This document shows, one piece after another, positions 25,323-33,906 of a stretch of DNA of 64,000 nt (the first letter of the stretch is position 1; each line of letters opens with the position of its first letter). The stretch is taken from the NCBI GenBank assembly GCA_039680605.1, contig JBDKTA010000039.1, positions 112,574-176,573 on the forward strand. The letters run 5' to 3'. The notes beneath the pieces are model-generated. The model was not told the origin of the DNA, did not search any database, and was given only the letters and a program-made list of their open reading frames with translations. Both the position numbers and the translations under genes were made by a program. The stretch is from Planctomycetaceae bacterium. GTDB taxonomy: Bacteria; Planctomycetota; Phycisphaerae; SM23-33.

Positions 25323-26210
25323 ATGTCGCTCAATCCCCAGGAATTGGACAGATGGGTCCGCCGCGCCACAACCCATCGGATCGTTCGGGGCGACGCGCGG
25401 AACCTTTCATTTATTGCGGATGAATCCGTGCATCTGGTCGTGACATCGCCGCCGTACTGGACACTGAAGGAGTATGAGCCCCATCCTGACCAGTTGGGGC
25501 ATGTTGCAGATTACGAAGAGTTCCTTGATGCACTGCGGCAAGTCTGGTCGGAGGTTTACCGCGTATTGGCGCCAGGCGGACGTTTGGTTTGCGTGGTGGG
25601 GGACGTGTGCCTTTCTCGCAAGAAGAACGGCCGCCACGTCGTGGTGCCGCTGCACGCGGACATCTGCGTGATTTGCCGGCGGCTGGGGTTCGACAATCTC
25701 AATCCGATAATCTGGAACAAGATCGCCAACGCCAATTACGAGGTGAACAACGGCGGCGGGTTTCTGGGCAAACCGTACGAGCCCAACGCGATCATCAAGA
25801 ACGATATCGAGTTCATCTTGATGCAGCGCAAGAGTGGTGGCTACCGAAGTCCCTCGATGGCGCAGAGAGAGCAGAGCAAGCTGTCCAAAGAGGAATTCCG
25901 CCAGTGGTTCCAGCAGATCTGGACCGTTCCGGGCGAATCCACCAGCCGACATCCCGCGCCCTTTCCGCTCGAAGTGGCTTATCGTCTGGTGCGGATGTTT
26001 TCATTTGTCGGCGACACCGTGCTGGATCCATTTCTGGGAACCGGGACCACGTCGCTTGCGGCAATGAAATCCGGTCGCAACAGCATCGGGATCGATGTTG
26101 AAGAGAAGTATCTTCAGATGACGCGCCGCCGTCTGGAGAAAGAAAGCGGCTCACTGTTTGCTGAGACCGAAATCGTGTTCGAACGCCAGGCGCTGGACAA
26201 GATTGCCTGA
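25323..26210 (+). CDS. Site-specific DNA methyltransferase (N4-cytosine/N6-adenine, DNA_methylase family)
   Basis: A 295-residue amino-methyltransferase. Catalytic motif IV is TSPPYW (41-46), the form typical of N4-cytosine enzymes, and the SAM-binding motif I DPFLGTGTT is near 235-243, so the order is the beta class (IV before I). No restriction enzyme gene is adjacent, so it looks like an orphan methylase. The ATG at 25323 has TATACT seven bases upstream and a GGAGG that is too far (13 bases) for normal use, so the transcript may be leaderless. Confidence 0.88.
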   Translation: MSLNPQELDRWVRRATTHRIVRGDARNLSFIADESVHLVVTSPPYWTLKEYEPHPDQLGHVADYEEFLDALRQVWSEVYRVLAPGGRLVCVVGDVCLSRKKNGRHVVVPLHADICVICRRLGFDNLNPIIWNKIANANYEVNNGGGFLGKPYEPNAIIKNDIEFILMQRKSGGYRSPSMAQREQSKLSKEEFRQWFQQIWTVPGESTSRHPAPFPLEVAYRLVRMFSFVGDTVLDPFLGTGTTSLAAMKSGRNSIGIDVEEKYLQMTRRRLEKESGSLFAETEIVFERQALDKIA

Positions 26211-26236
26211 TCGCGAAGGCGTCCGCCCAATAAAGC

Positions 26237-26263
26237 AGCCCCGGCGGTTGGGAGGCCGGGGCT
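26237..26263. terminator. Hairpin after the DNA methyltransferase gene
   Basis: A 9-bp perfect stem AGCCCCGGC / GCCGGGGCT with a nine-base loop, 26 bases after the stop. There is no T-run on either strand, so it may slow transcription rather than end it fully. Confidence 0.45.
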
Positions 26264-26401
26264 GTGGCAAGGGCTGGAAGACGTCGGGCAGTTGACTTCG
26301 TCCAGCAGGAAGCGGTTGTTTCGTTCAAGGGGACGTTAGGATATAATCTTCGCCTGAGCCAACAGCGGGGCGTTTTTTTTGCGCCCTGGCGGAGACTTGC
26401 C

Positions 26402-27079
26402 ATGCGGACTTCGATCATCAGCCTTGCGGTGCTGGCGGCGGTTGCGGCGCTGGGGGGGTGCGGCGACAACTACACGCAGCCGCTCTATATTCCTCGCGAG
26501 CTGGCGCCGGCGCCGGAGAGTTTCGACAACTGGTGGCTGGCGTCGGAGTTTGTGCTGCGGAAGTACTACTTCGAGGAAGACTACAGCGACCGCCGCACCG
26601 GCGTGATGACCACCGTTCCGCTGACGGGAAAGCACGTCTTCGAGTTCTGGCGAAAAGACGCCGTCACCTGGGACGACGCCTACGAGAGCACCGTCCAGAC
26701 GATCTACCGCATCGCGACGATCTCCATCGTCAAGAACAAGACCGGCGGATACGAGCCCAAGGTCACCGTGACCGTCGGACGCTCCGACCGCACCCAGCAA
26801 AGCGTCACCACGCTGGCGGGGGCGTACGGGCTGGCCAACGAAGGGCGAAGCATCTCGATCCACCGTCGCCGCCTGCGCCCCAACGCCGGGGCGGCCCAGG
26901 AAGCCATCCGCGAGTCGCAGCGCACCAATCAGCCCATCCAGGCGGCCTTTCCCGACTGGTTCTGCCTGCTGGGCGAGGACGAACTGCTGGCCGACAGCAT
27001 CCGGATGGATATCGTCGAGGCCGCCGGCAAGCGGTCGTACATCGCGGGCATCGGCAAAGACACCTCGCCGCAAGAATGA
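26402..27079 (+). CDS. Lipoprotein of unknown function
   Basis: A 225-residue protein with a lipoprotein signal (SIISLAVLAAVAALGGC, lipobox LGGC). The mature part has a YYFEEDYSDRRTGVM stretch, GKHVFEFWRKD, and a C-terminal half with Arg- and Gln-rich segments. It resembles LPS-assembly or outer-membrane-associated small lipoproteins in layout only; I do not recognise the family. GGAG lies eight bases before the ATG, and a TATAAT at 26342-26347 may be its -10 box. It converges with the PQQ-protein gene. Confidence 0.75.
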   Translation: MRTSIISLAVLAAVAALGGCGDNYTQPLYIPRELAPAPESFDNWWLASEFVLRKYYFEEDYSDRRTGVMTTVPLTGKHVFEFWRKDAVTWDDAYESTVQTIYRIATISIVKNKTGGYEPKVTVTVGRSDRTQQSVTTLAGAYGLANEGRSISIHRRRLRPNAGAAQEAIRESQRTNQPIQAAFPDWFCLLGEDELLADSIRMDIVEAAGKRSYIAGIGKDTSPQE

Positions 27080-27103
27080 CCGCTCGATCCGAAGCGGCGT
27101 CGT

Positions 27104-30100
27104 CTATTTCGCTCCACCGGCGCTGAAGCAGACCACGTGCCCGTCGAGGGTGGCGACGAAGATCCTCTCTGCCCCCACGGCCATGCCGTCGAAGACCGGC
27201 GGGCTGTGGAGGTCATATTTGCCCAGCGTGCTGCCGTCGGCGGTGGAGATGGCCCACAGCGAAGCGCCGGCCTTGCCTTGCAGCGCCGCGGTGGCCTGGG
27301 GGCTCTGGTCCTTGAGCAGGTCCGGCGCGCCGGCGACGAAGAGCGTCTTGTCGGCCAGCACCATCGCCCTCACCAGCAGCGGCAGGGAAACCTGCCACTG
27401 GTACTGGACGGCTGACTTCCACCCTCCGGCCTTGGCCCAGGCTTCGTAGTCCTTCTTCTGGGCCGAGGCGGCGAAGAGGCGGTACTTGCTGTCTTTCTCG
27501 ACGCCGACGTGGCTGGCCTTGGGGTCGGCCTGGCTGCGTCCGAACCCGTAGGCGGTGTCGTTGCCGATGCAGAACATGCGGGCGAAGGGCACCTGGTTGG
27601 AGGCGGCGCCCCAGTCGCGGAACCCCGCTTCCATCTTGGGTCCGATGAGCCAGTAGGATCGGTGGAACCACGAGTCGTCGAGGAAGCCCACCGGGCTGAA
27701 CAGGTGCGGGACGCGCGATTCGAGCTTGGCGCCCTCGGGGCTGAAGACCGTATGCCGCATGAAGACGTGCTCGTCGTCGCCGGACAGCACGTCATTGAGC
27801 GCCCCAGCCATGCCGAACCCTTCGATCGCGTTGGCGGGCTGTCCGCCGGTGCGCGGGTCGCGGCTGTCGATATGCGTCAGCGACACCTGCACGCCCGTGG
27901 CGGCATTGACGCGGTAGAGATACAGCCCGCCGTCGAGGTAGGACGTGCGTCCGGCGGTGAACCAGGCGTCGCGCCCTCGCACCAGCACGCTGCCGTGGAC
28001 CGGCCAGACCGACTCGAGCCGCTCGCGCACCATCATGCGCTGGTCGGCCGGGGCAGCGCGGAACCGCCAGGCCAACGCCCCGTCCGAGGCGCGCAGGCAA
28101 TAGGTGTAGCCGTCGGCGCATCCGAACAGGACTCGCGGACCGTCGATCGTCGGCGGCGAGTCGACGCGCCCGCCGGCGATGTAGCTCCAGGCCACCGACC
28201 CGGTCGTGGCGTCCAGGGCGTAGACGGTGTGGGCGTCGATCGAGGAGACGTACGCCTTGCCGCCGGATACCGTCACCGCGCTGAGCCGCCCGCCGATGGG
28301 CGTCTTCCAGGCCGGGATCAGCGCCAGACCCACCCGGTCGCTCGTCGAACCGCTGCGCGCCGGGTCGCCGCGGTAGGTCGGCCAGGCGCCGCTGTCGCCC
28401 TCGGGGGCTTTCTCGGCGGCCACGGCGTCATACGCCGGGCCTTTTTCGAGATTGGGCGCGGGATTGGCCGGTAGCTTCCGCACGGGGGTGAAGGCGGCAA
28501 ATCCGCGGATCATCGCCTCGAAGTAGCACGCGCAGGCGTGCGGCGGGGCGTAGATGAGGCCGTTGGCGGGCACCGGTCCGTGCTGGCACGTGCCGCGCAC
28601 CCAGTGGTTGAGCTCCATCGTTCCGGTTTTCGTGTCGAGCAGTTCGATGCCCGCGCGGCTGAGCACGAGGAACCGGTTGGTCGCGCGGAATCGGTGGCAG
28701 CGGTGATGGCTGACGACGAAGTGGTCGGGGTTGTCCGGTTCGCGGCGGCGGATAATCTTTCCGGTCTTGACCTCGCGGGCGTTGGTCACGCCGGGGTTCA
28801 CGACGCTCCAGAGCTGCCCCATCCACAGCACCCCGTCGGCCACGATCACGTCCACCGGGGCCATGAAGTTCGGATAGCACCGCGCCTTCCAGAGGAACTT
28901 GCCGTCCTCCGCCGACAGGGCGACCAGCTCGCCGGCGTTCTCGGCGACCTGGTTGCGCGGCGAGGGCTTGACGGCGTCGGGGTCTTCCGGCGGGGCCGGG
29001 GCGGTCGGGTCGGCCGAGAGCACCACGCCGTCATAGACCACCAGCGTCGCCGATGACTGCGAAAGGATCCCGCGCGACGCCCGCGGCGCGCGCCACAGGG
29101 CTTTGCCCGTGGCCGCGTCGAGGGCGACGACGGCAGCGGCGTTCTGGAAGAACACCTTGCCGCCGCTGACGGCCATCGTGGTGGGGCGGATGTCGTCGGT
29201 GTCGGTGTCCTGCAGCGACCAGATGACCTTGCCGGTTTCGGCGTCGATGGCCCGCAGGCGGTGCGAGGCCGGCGGGGCGGTCACGCCGCGGCGTTTGGCC
29301 TGCCCGGCGGCGGTATAGACATCGGTGGGACCCTGGTCGAGGTACAGCACGCCCTTGTCGAGGATGATCTCGCGAGTGGTGTCGGAGTCGTCGTAGGTCT
29401 TGAGCACGCCACCGGTCGCGCCGTCGAGCATCTGCAGCGGCTTGCCGTAACCCAGCGTGACATAGACGCGGTCGCCGACGGCTACGAGGCGGCGCCCGAT
29501 CTCGGCGGGGCCTCCGCGGAACCCGTTCAGATGGCGCTCCCACGGGCTCACGGGCAGGCGCCACAACTCCACGCCGTTAAAGGCGTCGCGGGCGATCAGC
29601 ACCCACTGGGCCGGCAGGGCCACCGAAAGGACCGGCGCGTCGTCGAGGATCGAGAACAGGCGGCCGTTGGCTGAGACCACCGCACTGACCGAGGCCAGGT
29701 GCTCGTGGCTGCGTGCGTGGGGCGGACCGGCCAGCCACTGCAGGTGGCGCGGCGATCCGGCCTCGTCGTCGTTGGCCACAGCGTTGTTGTCCGGGCCGTG
29801 CAGGTAGTGGTGCCACTCGTCGATGTCAGCGGGACGCGGCTTGGTGGTTTTGGCCCACTGCCCGTCGCGCAGGGTGTACGCCGTGCCGTTGGGCACCAGC
29901 ACGCGCTGCACCTCGGCGGCGTCGGCTGAGGCGGTCGCGTCGATCAGCAGGTTCACTGAGTTGTCGACATAGGGCAGCGGCCCGCTTTTCCAGGCATCGG
30001 CGCCGACGAGGCCCGAGAGATTCTTTGCTGCCGCGGCCTTGCGAATGCCCTGGACAGCCGCCGCGTCGGCATTGAGGGCATGCACGCGATAGGCCATGCC

Positions 30101-30274
30101 GGGGTACAGGGCCAGCGCCAGATCGGCGCTGCCGCCGATGGAGACGACCAACCCGCCGGTGTTGCCTGAATCGGACAGGAACCACTGCGCCTCGCCTGGG
30201 GCGGCGGCGTGCAAAACGACGGCGGTAGAGAGAATCACGGCGGCGAACGCCAGACGAATCAACCATGAACGCAT
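27104..30274 (-). CDS. Exported PQQ-type beta-propeller protein with N-terminal methyltransferase-like domain
   Basis: A 1056-residue secreted protein. After the signal peptide (LAFAAVILSTAVVLHAAAP) comes a roughly 120-residue Rossmann-like part (GGLVVSIGGSADLALAL, PYVDNSVNLLIDA) that looks like a SAM methyltransferase fold without clear catalytic residues. Then ADIDEWHHYLHGPDNN and many propeller strands follow (TGKVIWSLQD, TGKALWRAP, GSVAWSYIAGG). Such propellers bind PQQ or serve as scaffolds. AAAGGAG lies five bases before the ATG. It is the last of three large exported genes on this strand. Confidence 0.85.
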   Translation of the reverse strand: MRSWLIRLAFAAVILSTAVVLHAAAPGEAQWFLSDSGNTGGLVVSIGGSADLALALYPGMAYRVHALNADAAAVQGIRKAAAAKNLSGLVGADAWKSGPLPYVDNSVNLLIDATASADAAEVQRVLVPNGTAYTLRDGQWAKTTKPRPADIDEWHHYLHGPDNNAVANDDEAGSPRHLQWLAGPPHARSHEHLASVSAVVSANGRLFSILDDAPVLSVALPAQWVLIARDAFNGVELWRLPVSPWERHLNGFRGGPAEIGRRLVAVGDRVYVTLGYGKPLQMLDGATGGVLKTYDDSDTTREIILDKGVLYLDQGPTDVYTAAGQAKRRGVTAPPASHRLRAIDAETGKVIWSLQDTDTDDIRPTTMAVSGGKVFFQNAAAVVALDAATGKALWRAPRASRGILSQSSATLVVYDGVVLSADPTAPAPPEDPDAVKPSPRNQVAENAGELVALSAEDGKFLWKARCYPNFMAPVDVIVADGVLWMGQLWSVVNPGVTNAREVKTGKIIRRREPDNPDHFVVSHHRCHRFRATNRFLVLSRAGIELLDTKTGTMELNHWVRGTCQHGPVPANGLIYAPPHACACYFEAMIRGFAAFTPVRKLPANPAPNLEKGPAYDAVAAEKAPEGDSGAWPTYRGDPARSGSTSDRVGLALIPAWKTPIGGRLSAVTVSGGKAYVSSIDAHTVYALDATTGSVAWSYIAGGRVDSPPTIDGPRVLFGCADGYTYCLRASDGALAWRFRAAPADQRMMVRERLESVWPVHGSVLVRGRDAWFTAGRTSYLDGGLYLYRVNAATGVQVSLTHIDSRDPRTGGQPANAIEGFGMAGALNDVLSGDDEHVFMRHTVFSPEGAKLESRVPHLFSPVGFLDDSWFHRSYWLIGPKMEAGFRDWGAASNQVPFARMFCIGNDTAYGFGRSQADPKASHVGVEKDSKYRLFAASAQKKDYEAWAKAGGWKSAVQYQWQVSLPLLVRAMVLADKTLFVAGAPDLLKDQSPQATAALQGKAGASLWAISTADGSTLGKYDLHSPPVFDGMAVGAERIFVATLDGHVVCFSAGGAK

Positions 30275-30368
30275 CGGTGCTCCTTTGGGCCTGCACAGGC
30301 GGCCTCAATATGCAGTATTACCCGCAAAATGGGAATGAAAGCAAGGACGATTGAGTCGCGCCAGGTGC

Positions 30369-30464
30369 CGTGGCGCGCAGGGCCGCAGGCCCGGAGAGCC
30401 ACGATCCAACGCTCTGAGAAACTTCGAAAGCGGCAGCTGAGGCTGCCGCACTCCATACTACTTC
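30369..30464. repeat. Palindrome cluster between the two propeller genes
   Basis: An outer CGTGGC/GCCACG pair encloses GGGCC-GCA-GGCCC (30369-30403), followed by GCGGCAGC-TGAG-GCTGCCGC with a CACTCCA end (30430-30456). The second is a half copy of the 115-bp element at 22286. The next gene's stop codon lies at its edge. Confidence 0.8.
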
Positions 30465-33400
30465 GCCCCAGTGAAGACGCGGACGGTGGTTGAGTCGGCG
30501 CCGATGACGGCGTTGTCGACGGCGCCGCCGGAGGGTTGGAACTTGTACCAGCTCGTGTCCCAGTCCGAGACGCCGCCGAGCACCTGGTGGAAGAGCAGCT
30601 TGCCGCTGTCGGTCTCGTAGACGTCCAGCCACATCTGGCTGGGCTTGCGGATCTCGCGCCACTTCAGCGAGCGGTGCAGGATCTCGATGCGGATCGACGA
30701 GACGATGACGAACGTGTTGCCCTGGCGGCGGAAGTCCAGCACCGTCTGCACGCCCCAGGGTTTGTCGCCGGGCAGATACGTCACGCCGCGGTTGGCCGCG
30801 ACGATGAAGTGCCGCAGCAGTCCGCGATCGCGGTAGATCGGACCTTCCGCCATGCTGTAAACCTGGTGGGTGTTGGGGTTGGCCCATTGCATGTTGATCT
30901 TCTCGCCCCAGTCCGGGCCGGACCCGCCGCGGCGGAGAACGTGTAGAATCGCGCCTTTATCCTGAAAGAAGATCCAGTCTTGTCCCGCCGCGACCAAACT
31001 GGGCAAGAACGGTTCGGTGCAAGGCAGCGGCGTGACCTTGGCCACGGCCCCCGAGCGGTTATCGAGCAGCATTTCGCAATACTGCACGTCCTTGTCCTGG
31101 GGTTTGGTCAGCAGCATGCCTACCGACGGCGCCCCATCGCCCTGGCGGCGGAAGAAGGGCGAGTGCAGGGCGGTCGTGAAGCCCTCCCTCGTCAGGTCGC
31201 GGCTCCACAGCACGCGCCCGCCGGCCGGCTCGATCATGGCCGCCCAGGCCTCGGCGCCGCTGCCGGTGGCGGTGAAGAGGGTCTTGTCGTCGCCGTCGAG
31301 CATCTCGGGGCTGAAAGGCAAATCGGTGGACCACGCCGGCTTGCCGTCGGCGCAGCTGAAGGCCGCCACGTTCGAGCCGGTCGTCAGGAGAATGTGCTTG
31401 CCGATAATGATGCCCTTGCCCGGCCGCCCCGGCAGCAACCGCTGCCAGACGACCTCGATGGCGGGCTTGGTGCGGATGCACACCAGCAGGCGGTCGGCCA
31501 GCACGGCCATGACGTCCGGGGCCGCCGCGTGCGAGGGGGGCACGAAAATTTGCGCCCGGGCCAGGGGCAGGCTCAGCGCCTCTTGCAGCGGCGCCTGGAG
31601 CGGCCGCGAGGGCGTCTTGCCCTCCTTGGGCGCCGGCAGCGGCGGCACGTTGACGATCGCCAGGCGCCCGTCGCCCAGAAAGACCGGCTCGGCCATGGCG
31701 GCGTCCAAAGGCGTTTCGCCAGCCGGGGCGCCCGTGGCGGCTGCAAACTGCAACAGCTTGTCCTGGCAGAGGACCTGGACGTTGGCGCCGGCGATGCCCG
31801 CCTGGCTGGCGATGGCGGCAGGGAGCTTGCGGCACCAGAGCATGCGTCCGGTGGCGGCCTCGATGCCCGCCAGCCAGCGCGTGTTGACCGTCACCAGCAC
31901 GCCGCCGCAGACGCCGGCGAAGCGGTCGGAAGGCACCATCGGCCGCTCCCAGAGCACGTTTCCGCTGTCGCGGTCGAGGGCGATAACGCCGCTATGGTCG
32001 CGCGGGGCCGCCAGCACCGCCTTGCCCACAACGATGGGTCCGGGGCCCTCGCGGCTGTATTGGATCGGCGGTTTGGCCGCCTGGAACGCCTGCGGGTAGG
32101 CCTTGATCCACGCGATCATTCCGTCGCGGCAGTCGGCGCGGGCGACGAACCCGGCGTTGGTCGAGCAGTAGATCGCCCCGTCGTAGATGGACAGGCCGCA
32201 GCCGCCGCGGATCAACTCGGCTACCGGATCGGTCGCCGAGCCCAGGACGTGCTTGAAGAGGATTCGCCCGTCGGCGGCGTCCAGGCCCACCAGCGCCAGC
32301 GGCGAGTCGCCCGCGGCGGCGGCGTTGGCGGGACGTTCATGCACGCGCCAGAAGTGGGGCGGCTCCCGCATCTCGGTAGTCAGGACGAACACGCGGCCGT
32401 CAACGGCCAGCGGGCGGCACAGGGGGCGCATCTTCTGCCAGTCGGGTTTATCGCGCGTGGTCCAGAGCACGGCCCCGTCGGCCAGGTCGCAGGCGGTGAT
32501 GGCTTCGGGGGCCTGCTGGTCTTCGAACTGGCAGAGGACCCAGCGGCTGGCGGAGGTTCCGGCTGCGATCATCGTCACCACCGGCGCGTGGTCGCCCAGG
32601 CTGCTGGGGCCCTGACGATCGTAGGCGAGCTGCCAGTCTTGCCGGGGCGGGTCCCAGTCTTTCATCGGCGCCGCCGCCGGGGGCGTTCGCGACCAGAGCG
32701 TCTTGGAGCCTTCGCCCAGCAGGGCGATGCTCGAGGCGCATCCGACCAGCAGCCCGCGCGGCGTGTCCTGGACCCAGCCCACCGGCCAGGCCACGTGCAG
32801 CGACAACTCGACGCCTTCATCGCTGCGCCGCCCCAGCGAGGTCCATCCTTCCGGCAGCGTGACCGGGACTGGCGGGGTCTTCTGTGAGGGCGCCTGTGCA
32901 TTCTGCCCCAGCAGCGCCGCCTTGATTTGCGCCGCGCCGGCTGTTCCGCCCCGCCAGGGCAGCGCCGCGCCCTCGGCGGCGCCGGATAGCTCGATCCGCC
33001 CCTGGGGGGTCTGGGCCATTGTCAGCCACAGCAGGGTCTGGGCGCGGCCGCGGATTTCGCTGCCGGGTTCGGCGTGGGTGAGCACGTCCTGGCCGGCGGC
33101 CGCCGCCCAGTGGAAGCGATGCTGACTAACGGCCAATTCGCCCAGGTCGAGCAGGGCCTCGTGAACGCTGGCGGCCCAGGGATATCGGCGAAAGAGCCTC
33201 AGGGCCTGGTCGAACTGTCCGGTCCGGGCCGCCTCGGCGGCGCGGTTCCGGGCCAGGATGTCCTGCTCGGCGCGGATGGCCGCGAGGCGCTGGGCGGGCA
33301 TGGCGTTGAGCGACTGGTCGCACGCGTACCACGCCGAGGCGTAGTGCGATTCGTTGAGGCGCAGGCAGGAGTGCTTGGTCAGCGTTTGTTCGAGAAGGTC

Positions 33401-33823
33401 CTGCGCCTCGCGCGGCTTGAGCGCCGACGCCGCCGATTCGGCGCTCAGCGCCCGGATGGCGTCGCAGCGCATCTCCATGTCGGCGTCGCGGGGCACGTCG
33501 GTGATCACCCCGCGCCGGCTGGCTGAGTAGTCCAGCGACTTGGCGTCCTTCGCCTTGAGGAACGTTTCGCTGGCGAGGCGGTTGTGGCCGAACCAGGCGT
33601 ACAATTCGCCCACGGCCGACAGCATCGCGGGCTTGCCCGCGGCGGCTTGCTCGATCTGCTTGATGAACGGCTCGATCTGGTCGTACTGCCCTGCCGCGGC
33701 GATCTGCTGCGCCTTGGCGCAAGCCTGTTCCACCGCCGCCTCGCGCGGCGGCGGAGGCGCAACCTCCTGCGCAGCCGCCGCGGCGCAGAAGGATACCAAC
33801 AACAAAATGCCATGCTTCTTCAC
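30458..33823 (-). CDS. Exported PQQ-type beta-propeller protein
   Basis: A 1121-residue protein. The GTG at 33823 starts a signal peptide (KKHGILLLVSFCAAAAAQ); frames upstream overlap the preceding gene and are not used. Residues up to about 330 are helical and repeat-like (EQACAKAQQIAAAGQYDQ, FLKAKDAK), then propeller strands with the W-containing motif recur (SGNVLWERPM, TGRMLWCRKL, GGRVLWSRDL). It probably works in the envelope with its neighbours as a large scaffold or as a quinoprotein. It follows the HEAT-repeat gene by 83 bases. Confidence 0.82.
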   Translation of the reverse strand: MKKHGILLLVSFCAAAAAQEVAPPPPREAAVEQACAKAQQIAAAGQYDQIEPFIKQIEQAAAGKPAMLSAVGELYAWFGHNRLASETFLKAKDAKSLDYSASRRGVITDVPRDADMEMRCDAIRALSAESAASALKPREAQDLLEQTLTKHSCLRLNESHYASAWYACDQSLNAMPAQRLAAIRAEQDILARNRAAEAARTGQFDQALRLFRRYPWAASVHEALLDLGELAVSQHRFHWAAAAGQDVLTHAEPGSEIRGRAQTLLWLTMAQTPQGRIELSGAAEGAALPWRGGTAGAAQIKAALLGQNAQAPSQKTPPVPVTLPEGWTSLGRRSDEGVELSLHVAWPVGWVQDTPRGLLVGCASSIALLGEGSKTLWSRTPPAAAPMKDWDPPRQDWQLAYDRQGPSSLGDHAPVVTMIAAGTSASRWVLCQFEDQQAPEAITACDLADGAVLWTTRDKPDWQKMRPLCRPLAVDGRVFVLTTEMREPPHFWRVHERPANAAAAGDSPLALVGLDAADGRILFKHVLGSATDPVAELIRGGCGLSIYDGAIYCSTNAGFVARADCRDGMIAWIKAYPQAFQAAKPPIQYSREGPGPIVVGKAVLAAPRDHSGVIALDRDSGNVLWERPMVPSDRFAGVCGGVLVTVNTRWLAGIEAATGRMLWCRKLPAAIASQAGIAGANVQVLCQDKLLQFAAATGAPAGETPLDAAMAEPVFLGDGRLAIVNVPPLPAPKEGKTPSRPLQAPLQEALSLPLARAQIFVPPSHAAAPDVMAVLADRLLVCIRTKPAIEVVWQRLLPGRPGKGIIIGKHILLTTGSNVAAFSCADGKPAWSTDLPFSPEMLDGDDKTLFTATGSGAEAWAAMIEPAGGRVLWSRDLTREGFTTALHSPFFRRQGDGAPSVGMLLTKPQDKDVQYCEMLLDNRSGAVAKVTPLPCTEPFLPSLVAAGQDWIFFQDKGAILHVLRRGGSGPDWGEKINMQWANPNTHQVYSMAEGPIYRDRGLLRHFIVAANRGVTYLPGDKPWGVQTVLDFRRQGNTFVIVSSIRIEILHRSLKWREIRKPSQMWLDVYETDSGKLLFHQVLGGVSDWDTSWYKFQPSGGAVDNAVIGADSTTVRVFTGAK

Positions 33824-33906
33824 GAAGTATCCAACCCTCAAGCCCCTTTGCGGTAGCGGGCTAAAGGACCCCCAGCCATGAAGCGATTTACTCTCCGGAG
33901 CGGATG

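Noticed and set aside
30980..32887. 635-residue plus-strand frame opposite a propeller gene
   Set aside because: Shadow of the minus-strand propeller gene; rich in Arg, Gly and Ala with no recognisable domain.
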